From an uncultured Collinsella sp. (GTDB taxonomy: Bacteria > Actinomycetota > Coriobacteriia > Coriobacteriales > Coriobacteriaceae): 10,389 nucleotides of DNA. The stretch is from contig CABUJH010000061.1 in assembly GCA_902491895.1 (NCBI GenBank), forward strand, positions 1 to 10,389. The letters run 5' to 3'. Below, piece by piece: positions 6,176 to 10,389 of this stretch. The notes under the pieces are model-generated. The model did no database searches, was not told the DNA's origin, and was given only the letters and a program-made list of their open reading frames with translations. Each line of letters starts with the position of its first letter. Positions within the stretch are counted from its first letter, which is position 1. A program made the position numbers and the translations under genes.

Positions 6176-7587
6176 TATCCGATCGCTCCTTCCATCTCGA
6201 GCTTGATCAGGTTGTTCATCTCGACGGCGTACTCCAGCGGCAGCTCCTTGGAGACCGGGTTGGCAAAGCCGTTGACGATCATGGTGCGGGCCTCTTCCTC
6301 CGAGATGCCGCGGCTCATCAGGTAGAACACCTTGTCGTCGCCGATACGTCCGATGGTGGCCTCGTGGCCGATATCGACGTTCTTGGCGCGGATGTCCATG
6401 GCCGGAATAGTGTCGGAGCGGCTCTGGTCGTCGAGCATCAGCGACTGGCAGCTCACGGTTGCCTTGGAGCCCTCGGCCTTGGGCGTCGCCACAATAGAGC
6501 TGCGGAACGTCTGGATGCCGCCGCTCTTAGAGATGCCCTTGGTCTCGACGGTTGCCGAGGTATCGGGTGCGTTGAGCACGACCTTGCAGCCGGTGTCGAG
6601 GTTTTGACCGGCGCCGGCAAAGGTGATGCCGGTAAAGCTGGAACGGGCGCGGCGGCCGTTGAGCACGCTCATGGGATAGAGGTAGCCCACGTGGCTGCCG
6701 AAGGAGCCACTGATCCACTCGATGTCGCCGTCCTCGTCCACGCGCGCACGCTTGGTGTTGAGGTTGTACATGTTCTTGGACCAGTTCTCGATGGTCGAGT
6801 AGCGCAGGTGTGCGCGTTTGCCCACAAAGAGCTCGACGGCGCCGGCGTGGAGGTTGGCTACGTTGTACTTGGGCGCGGAGCAACCCTCGATAAAGTGCAG
6901 GTCGGCGTCGTCCTCGACGATGATGAGCGTGTGCTCAAACTGGCCGGCGCCCTTGGCGTTAAGACGGAAGTAGCTCTGCAGCGGGAAGTCGAGCTTGGTG
7001 CCCTTGGGCACGTAGACAAACGAGCCGCCCGACCATACGGCGCCGTGCAGGGCCGCAAACTTGTGGTCGGTGGGCGGGATGAGCGTCATAAACTTCTCGT
7101 GGATGAGCGGTTCCCACTGCGGGTCGTGCAGGGCCTCCTCGATGCCGGAGTAGACGATGCCCATCTTGGACGCGGTGTCCTGCATGTTGTGGTAGACCAG
7201 CTCGGAGTCGTACTGCGCGCCGACGCCTGCCAGGTAGCTGCGCTCGGCCTCGGGGATGCCCAGGCGCTCAAAGGTGTTCTTGATGTCGTCGGGCACCGAC
7301 TCCCAGTCGTGTTTTTGGTCGGTGTTGGGCTTGACGTAGGTGACGATGTTGTCCATGTCCAAGCCCTCGATGGAGGGGCCCCACGTCGGATCCGGGAAGC
7401 GGTTGAAAATCTCGAGGGACTTGAGGCGCAGGTCGAGCATCCACTGTGGCTCGTCCTTCTTGGCGCTGATCTCGCGCACGATGTCGGGCGTGATGCCGGC
7501 GTCGAGGCGCTCGAATCCCTCCTCGCCATAGGTGAAGTCGTAGAGGCTGCGGTCGATGTCCGCGACCTCGGTGCGGTTCTTGGTCAT
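6175..7587 (-). CDS. sufB: SufB: Fe-S cluster scaffold subunit
   Basis: A 470-residue protein of normal SufB length, highly conserved throughout: WSGGSFVYVPKGTKLDFPLQSYF (185-207), LHFIEGCSAPKY (230-241), RSDTIPAMDIRAKNVDIGHEATIGRI (390-415) and FYLMSRGISEEEA (421-433). Cys380 and Glu409 are 29 residues apart, the same spacing as the cluster-assembly pair Cys405/Glu434 of E. coli SufB, so the scaffold site looks intact. The start at 7587 begins MTKNRTEVADIDRS and follows AAAGGGG; only 12 bases separate it from sufC. The stop codon is shared with the sufD start. It acts in the cytosol as SufBC2D. Confidence 0.97.
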   Translation of the reverse strand: MTKNRTEVADIDRSLYDFTYGEEGFERLDAGITPDIVREISAKKDEPQWMLDLRLKSLEIFNRFPDPTWGPSIEGLDMDNIVTYVKPNTDQKHDWESVPDDIKNTFERLGIPEAERSYLAGVGAQYDSELVYHNMQDTASKMGIVYSGIEEALHDPQWEPLIHEKFMTLIPPTDHKFAALHGAVWSGGSFVYVPKGTKLDFPLQSYFRLNAKGAGQFEHTLIIVEDDADLHFIEGCSAPKYNVANLHAGAVELFVGKRAHLRYSTIENWSKNMYNLNTKRARVDEDGDIEWISGSFGSHVGYLYPMSVLNGRRARSSFTGITFAGAGQNLDTGCKVVLNAPDTSATVETKGISKSGGIQTFRSSIVATPKAEGSKATVSCQSLMLDDQSRSDTIPAMDIRAKNVDIGHEATIGRIGDDKVFYLMSRGISEEEARTMIVNGFANPVSKELPLEYAVEMNNLIKLEMEGAIG

Positions 7588-7599
7588 TGCGTCGCCCCT

Positions 7600-8400
7600 T
7601 TACGCCTGCTGCTCGGCAGCGGCGGCCTCGGCCTGGGCGCGCTGCTCGGCGGCCTCGCGCTCGAAGGTCTCAAAACCATTCTTGTCGATCCAGGGGATGA
7701 GCGAGGCATCGTCCTCGCGCACGATGTGGCCCTTGACCATAACGTGGACGCGGTCGACATCCAGGTGCTCCAAGATGCGCGTGTTGTGCGTGATGATGAG
7801 CATGGAGCCGTCGCAGCTCTTGCGGTACGCGTCCATGCCGTGGCTGACGGTGGACAGGGCGTCGACGTCCAGGCCTGAGTCGGTCTCGTCCAGGATGGCG
7901 AGTTTGGGCTGCAGCAGCAGAAGCTGGAGCATCTCGACCTTCTTCTTCTCGCCGCCCGAGAAGCCTACGCCCAACTCGCGGTTGAGGTAGGCGGTATCCA
8001 TGTTGAGCTCGGCCGCGAGCTCCTTGACGCGACGGCGGAATTCCTTGCCCTTCATCTCCAGGCCGGGACGGCCGGCGATGCTGGCACGCAAAAAGCTCGA
8101 CAGCGGCACGCCTGGGATCTCGACCGGGGCCTGGAAGCTCAGGAACAGGCCGGCGCGCGAACGCTTGTCGGTGGTGAGCTCGGTGATGTCCTGGCCGTCA
8201 AAGACGATACGGCCGTCGTTGACCGTGTAGACGGGGTCGCCCATGACCAGGTGGCCGAGGGTGGACTTGCCGGCGCCGTTGGGTCCCATCAGCACATGGG
8301 TCTCGCCGGCGGCGACGTTGAGGTTGACGTTGTGGAGGATGGTCTTCTCGTCCACGGAGGCGGTAAGACCTTCGATGGAAAGCAGCGGATTTGCGCTCAT
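7600..8400 (-). CDS. sufC: SufC: ABC-type ATPase of the SUF complex
   Basis: A 266-residue ATPase that drives the SufB-SufD scaffold; soluble, not a transporter. Motifs in order: Walker A GPNGAGKST (39-47), Q-loop SFQAP (88-92), signature FSGGEKKK (147-154), Walker B with ILDETDSGLD (169-178), and the switch His205 in ITHN. The TDSGLD variant is typical of SufC. The tail from about 247 is rich in Ala, Glu and Gln (REAAEQRAQAEAAAAEQQA) and extends slightly beyond the family core. The start at 8400 (MSANPLLSIEGL) is preferred over an in-frame ATG at 8430, because AGAGGG sits just ahead of 8400 and the upstream ATG has no ribosome-binding site. First gene of the operon; its promoter region is shared with the divergent Rrf2 gene. 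Confidence 0.96.
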   Translation of the reverse strand: MSANPLLSIEGLTASVDEKTILHNVNLNVAAGETHVLMGPNGAGKSTLGHLVMGDPVYTVNDGRIVFDGQDITELTTDKRSRAGLFLSFQAPVEIPGVPLSSFLRASIAGRPGLEMKGKEFRRRVKELAAELNMDTAYLNRELGVGFSGGEKKKVEMLQLLLLQPKLAILDETDSGLDVDALSTVSHGMDAYRKSCDGSMLIITHNTRILEHLDVDRVHVMVKGHIVREDDASLIPWIDKNGFETFEREAAEQRAQAEAAAAEQQA

Positions 8401-8464
8401 GCTGTCCCTCTCTGTATATGGTGTACTCATAGGTGTACTAAACCCTAGGAATCTTCTCGGAATA

Positions 8465-8492
8465 AAGTTACTATGGGTTCGGCGTTAGTCAA
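8465..8492 (-). promoter_or_regulatory. Candidate suf operon promoter
   Basis: On the minus strand TTGACT (8492-8487) matches five of six -35 bases. TAACTT (8470-8465) lies 16 bases downstream as a weak -10. The predicted leader is about 55-60 bases before sufC. The -35 sits inside a dyad at 8485-8508. The twin palindromes start about 38 bases upstream of the -35, a distance that fits an upstream activator better than a repressor. Confidence 0.4.
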
Positions 8493-8508
8493 GGGAAAAC
8501 CCGACTAA
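8485..8508. promoter_or_regulatory. Dyad TTAGTC ... GACTAA overlapping the suf -35
   Basis: Perfect outer arms TTAGTC (8485-8490) and GACTAA (8503-8508) enclose a second pair, GGG (8493-8495) and CCC (8500-8502). The sequence differs from the twin palindromes nearby, so if it is a protein site it is probably for another regulator. There is no T-tract, so it is not a terminator. The TTAG/CTAA ends faintly recall DtxR-type iron boxes, but the interior does not match. Confidence 0.4.
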
Positions 8509-8529
8509 TCCACTCGACTTTTCAAATTC

Positions 8530-8560
8530 TGGGACAAAATAACCTGTTGTGTTTGTCCCA
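8530..8560. promoter_or_regulatory. Palindromic operator, copy 1 (candidate Rrf2 site)
   Basis: A 31-base imperfect palindrome: outer arms TGGGACAAA and TTTGTCCCA pair perfectly over nine bases, around a centre containing AACCTGTT. Eleven of fifteen base pairs are symmetric. The same design recurs at 8574-8604. It lies between sufC and the divergent Rrf2 gene, so that regulator is the natural candidate to bind it. Confidence 0.7.
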
Positions 8561-8573
8561 TTTACTTAAGATT

Positions 8574-8604
8574 TGGGACAAACAAACCTGGTTATGTTGT
8601 CCCA
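8574..8604. promoter_or_regulatory. Palindromic operator, copy 2 (candidate Rrf2 site)
   Basis: A second 31-base palindrome with arms TGGGACAA and TTGTCCCA and centre AACCTGGTT; twelve of fifteen pairs are symmetric. Centre-to-centre distance to copy 1 is 44 bases, close to four helical turns. It ends 20 bases before the Rrf2 start codon, just ahead of its ribosome-binding site, a position suited to autorepression. A weak -10 (TAAGAT, 8567-8572) lies between the two copies. Confidence 0.7.
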
Positions 8605-8624
8605 GATGCGATGGGAGGGTAGGT

Positions 8625-9056
8625 ATGCTCATTTCTTCCAAGGGCCGCTATGCCCTCCGGCTGATGATCTATATCGCGGCGCTGGGCGACGCCGAGGGCA
8701 AGATTGCCCTGCGCGAGGTTGCCGACCGCGAGCATATCTCACAAAAGTATCTGGAGCAGCTGGTTCGTCCGCTTATGAAGGCGGGCCTGCTTAAGAGCGT
8801 GCGCGGCAAGGGCGGCGGCTACATGATGGCCAAGGACCCGGCCGAGGTGCGTGCCGGCGACATCCTGCGCGCCGTCGAGGGCAGCACGGCTCCAGTGGCG
8901 TGCGATGGCATCGACAACAGCTGCACTCGCAGCGATCTTTGCTCGACCGTCAAGTTCTGGCGCGGCCTGGACGACGTGATCGAAAAGTACGTCGACGGCG
9001 TGACGTTGGCCGACCTGGCCGCCGTCCCCGAAATCAACTTTGACATTAAGCTGTAG
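8625..9056 (+). CDS. Rrf2/IscR-family transcriptional regulator with three candidate Fe-S ligand cysteines
   Basis: A 143-residue protein beginning MLISSKGRYALRLMIYIAAL, the usual Rrf2 opening. The winged helix is at about 10-70, with the recognition segment ISQKYLEQLVRPLMKAGLLKS (39-59) and the wing VRGKGGGYMMAKDP (59-72). Cys93, Cys100 and Cys106 form C-x6-C-x5-C, close to the C-x5-C-x5-C that binds [2Fe-2S] in IscR, so cluster sensing is likely but unproven. It is divergent from the suf operon, with two palindromes between them; the simplest reading is an autoregulated regulator of suf. The start at 8625 has GGGAGG seven to twelve bases upstream. A TTG-started extension from 8547 would run through both operators and is rejected. 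The MNT gene begins 8 bases after its stop, so all three plus-strand genes probably share a transcript. Confidence 0.9.
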   Translation: MLISSKGRYALRLMIYIAALGDAEGKIALREVADREHISQKYLEQLVRPLMKAGLLKSVRGKGGGYMMAKDPAEVRAGDILRAVEGSTAPVACDGIDNSCTRSDLCSTVKFWRGLDDVIEKYVDGVTLADLAAVPEINFDIKL

Positions 9057-9064
9057 GGCTGCAA

Positions 9065-9352
9065 ATGGCATCTCTCGACAAGGTGTATAAGCAAATTGAA
9101 GTTTTTGCTCGGGAGTGTGACGCCGAGAAGGTTGTGCTGTTTGGCTCCCGCGCTCGAGGTGACAACTTGCCTAAGAGCGATATTGACATCGCAGTAGCAG
9201 GTTGCCGGGATTTCGGCCGGTTGTCATATTTGATCGAGGAGCGTCTTGATACTCTTTTAGATGTAGATGTCGTCAATCTCGATGAGCCCTTATCGCAGCA
9301 ATTGCTCGATGAAATTGCCAGGGATGGTGTGATTCTGTATGAAAAAATATGA
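9065..9352 (+). CDS. MNT-type minimal nucleotidyltransferase (candidate antitoxin of an MNT-HEPN pair)
   Basis: A 95-residue stand-alone nucleotidyltransferase domain of the pol-beta superfamily. GSRARGDNLPKSDID (27-41) gives the full GS-x10-D-x-D signature, with metal-binding Asp39 and Asp41; Asp68 in LDVDVV is the likely third acidic residue. In studied MNT-HEPN pairs the MNT protein transfers AMP to the HEPN partner and neutralises it; this is inferred here from family and gene pairing. It starts 8 bases after the Rrf2 stop with only a weak TAGGG site, so it probably depends on translation through from that gene. Its last 14 bases overlap the HEPN gene. Codons such as ATT, GAA, TTT and CAA are much commoner than in the suf genes, suggesting horizontal arrival. 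Confidence 0.9.
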   Translation: MASLDKVYKQIEVFARECDAEKVVLFGSRARGDNLPKSDIDIAVAGCRDFGRLSYLIEERLDTLLDVDVVNLDEPLSQQLLDEIARDGVILYEKI

Positions 9353-9758
9353 GAACTTTGCCAGCGCCTTGGCGAATCTTGAGGATGCGCCCAATCAGGA
9401 TCTCAACAATGATTTTGTTCAGAGTGGATTGATTAATAAGTTCAATCTTCAATTTGAACTGAGCTGGAAGCTCCTTAAGCGTCTGCTCGAGTATGAAGGC
9501 GCCACGCTTGCCGCGTCGGGGTCTCCTCGTGCCATCTTGAAGGAGTCGTACCGATTCTACGACTTTATTGATGAGGCGGCCTGGCTAGATATGCTCAGAG
9601 ACCGCAATACGAACGTCCATATCTACGACAACAAGCTCGCTCAAGACTTGATTCAGCGCATCTTGAACGTCTATATCCCCGCTTTCTGTCAGTTGAGGGA
9701 CGGGCTGATGGAGCGATACGGCGAGCTTCTGATGGCGCCCGACGACCAGTTTGTTTAA
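9339..9758 (+). CDS. HEPN protein, HI0074-type nucleotidyltransferase partner (candidate toxin)
   Basis: A 139-residue, mostly helical protein of the HI0074 (nucleotidyltransferase substrate-binding) family. FNLQFELSWKLLKRLLEYEG (35-54) is the characteristic helix. The HEPN motif is Arg89-x4-His94-x-Tyr96 in RNTNVHIY, the R-x4-H-x-Y form in which, in characterised pairs, the Arg and His support RNase activity and the Tyr receives AMP from the MNT partner. HI0074-type proteins have been described mainly as binding partners, so toxicity here is an inference. The ATG lies within the MNT gene, 14 bases before that gene's end, so translational coupling is likely. Like MNT, it is AT-richer than the surrounding genes. 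No obvious terminator follows. Confidence 0.9.
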   Translation: MKKYENFASALANLEDAPNQDLNNDFVQSGLINKFNLQFELSWKLLKRLLEYEGATLAASGSPRAILKESYRFYDFIDEAAWLDMLRDRNTNVHIYDNKLAQDLIQRILNVYIPAFCQLRDGLMERYGELLMAPDDQFV

Positions 9759-9800
9759 TTCCTTAAGATTTCGCGGAGGGTTGTTGCCGTTTACCGAGGG

Positions 9801-9816
9801 GTTGTTGTGCAACAAC
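9801..9816. promoter_or_regulatory. Perfect inverted repeat upstream of the secreted lysozyme-like gene
   Basis: GTTGTTG (9801-9807), a two-base spacer, and CAACAAC (9810-9816). The left arm is also part of a near direct repeat, GAGGG(G)TTGTTG at 9776-9786 and 9796-9807, about two helical turns apart. A weak promoter, TTGTTG (9802-9807) with TGCAAT (9825-9830) at a 17-base spacing, would put the repeat on its -35. A regulatory site is plausible. The two-base spacer makes it a poor RNA hairpin. Confidence 0.4.
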
Positions 9817-9886
9817 GGGCGAGCTGCAATACTTATTTCTATCTTTGCAAACTGCACTTTAACTATACCAATGCAGGGAGGATCTT

Positions 9887-10389
9887 ATGCAGCCCAAGCA
9901 TTCCGCGATTGTCGCGGGCCTGACGCTGGCGCTTTCGTTTGGCGCCATTTCCGCGCCGGCACCCGCTGCTGCCGAGGAGCCCACGCCGGGCGTTGCCTCG
10001 GATGCCACCGATATCGATAAGGGTCTCTACACCCAGCAGTCTTTCTCGGGCGTACTGAGGTCGGTCCAGGGCGTTTCGTTTGTCAACGTGACTCCCGAGA
10101 TGAAGTACTTTACCAAGTACGAGAGCCATGGCAACTACAACCAGGGCTTTTCGTACGGTGACGGCTATAACGCGCTGGGTTATTACCAGTTCGACCGTCG
10201 TTGGTCGCTCATTCCGTTTATGAAGCAGGCCTACAACTACAACCCCGAAAAATACAGCATGCTCAAGGATGCGATTGATCGCGGCAGCGAGATTTCCAAC
10301 ACGAGTAATGTCATGTACGAGAACGGCCAGCTCACCGAGCTGGGCCATATCGCGCAGGATGCCTTCCAAGGTGCGTACAACACCGATCC
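9887..10389 (+). CDS. Secreted lysozyme/transglycosylase-like protein (N-terminal part, cut by window edge)
   Basis: 167 complete codons are visible. Residues 1-29 form a Sec signal peptide: Lys4, a hydrophobic stretch from about 7 to 23, and a likely cut after Ala29 in PAPAAA-EE. The mature part contains FTKYESHGNYNQGFSYGDGYNALGYYQFDRRW (75-106). Its E-S-x-G-x-Y followed by N-A-x-G-x-Y-Q-F resembles the catalytic and substrate-binding pattern of lytic transglycosylase/lysozyme folds, making Glu79 the candidate catalytic residue. Cell-wall cleavage outside the membrane is inferred, not shown; wall-binding repeats, if present, would be beyond the window. The start has GGGAGG six bases upstream. 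It is separated from the HEPN gene by 128 bases with its own candidate control site, and its GC-rich codons match the suf genes, so it probably is not part of the MNT-HEPN module. Confidence 0.75.
   Translation, partial: MQPKHSAIVAGLTLALSFGAISAPAPAAAEEPTPGVASDATDIDKGLYTQQSFSGVLRSVQGVSFVNVTPEMKYFTKYESHGNYNQGFSYGDGYNALGYYQFDRRWSLIPFMKQAYNYNPEKYSMLKDAIDRGSEISNTSNVMYENGQLTELGHIAQDAFQGAYNTD

Noticed and set aside
5450..6325. 291-codon plus-strand open frame antisense to sufD and sufB
   Set aside because: It is an antisense artefact of GC-rich codons; the sense genes are unambiguous.
6364..7878. 504-codon plus-strand open frame antisense to sufB and sufC
   Set aside because: Long only because of third-position GC bias; no motif is visible and it conflicts with highly conserved genes.
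8401..8430. Upstream in-frame ATG for sufC at 8430
   Set aside because: It has no ribosome-binding site, while the ATG at 8400 has AGAGGG at good spacing and gives the family's usual N-terminus.
8547..8624. 26-codon N-terminal extension of the Rrf2 gene
   Set aside because: It needs a TTG start inside operator copy 1 and would translate through copy 2. The ATG at 8625 has a strong ribosome site and the standard Rrf2 opening.
1..10389. CRISPR array, tRNA or rRNA genes
   Set aside because: No regularly spaced repeats beyond the pairs listed, and no cloverleaf or rRNA-like segment, were seen on either strand by eye.

Overview
The window looks like a chromosomal segment of a GC-rich, anaerobic, gut-type member of the Coriobacteriia (Actinomycetota), most like Collinsella or a close relative. 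This is an inference. It rests on the high-GC third positions, the SufC-B-D-S-U gene order with a divergent Rrf2 regulator, and an IscU-like scaffold paired with a GGGtGRT-family protein. No rRNA or tRNA was found to fix the taxonomy.

Layout from left to right. (1) 1-1277, minus strand: an IscU/NifU-like Fe-S scaffold (244 aa) followed after 17 bases by the first half of a GGGtGRT protein that runs off the left edge. (2) 1278-1680: an intergenic region between divergent genes, with candidate promoters facing both ways. (3) 1681-2493, plus strand: an intact Y1/REP-associated-type transposase relative. Its HUH motif and catalytic tyrosine both look substituted, and it carries a C-terminal helix-turn-helix. 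(4) 2494-3091: about 600 bases with no convincing gene but many direct and inverted repeats, ending at a strong terminator that serves the suf operon from the other side. (5) 3155-8400, minus strand: a tightly packed sufC-sufB-sufD-sufS-sufU operon with short gaps or overlapping stop/start codons. (6) 8401-8624: the divergent control region, with two 31-bp palindromes sharing the arm TGGGACAA and a third, different dyad near the suf promoter. (7) 8625-9758, plus strand: an Rrf2/IscR-type regulator with three cysteines, then a nucleotidyltransferase (MNT) and an HI0074-type HEPN partner, 8 bases apart and then overlapping by 14. (8) 9887-10389, plus strand: the start of a secreted, lysozyme-like protein that runs off the right edge.

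How the genes fit together. SufS takes sulfur from cysteine, SufU accepts it, and SufB-SufC-SufD is the ATP-driven scaffold that builds Fe-S clusters. The divergent Rrf2 protein is well placed to sense cluster status and bind the twin palindromes, controlling itself and possibly suf. The left-hand scaffold/GGGtGRT pair may be a second, poorly described Fe-S-related module about 2 kb from the main one. The MNT-HEPN pair is AT-richer than its neighbours and appears to have been inserted so that it is read from the regulator's transcript. That would tie a toxin-antitoxin-type module to an Fe-S-responsive promoter.

The observations most worth a second look are the twin operators, the regulator/MNT-HEPN linkage, the catalytically altered transposase relative next to structured repeats, and the scaffold/GGGtGRT pair.
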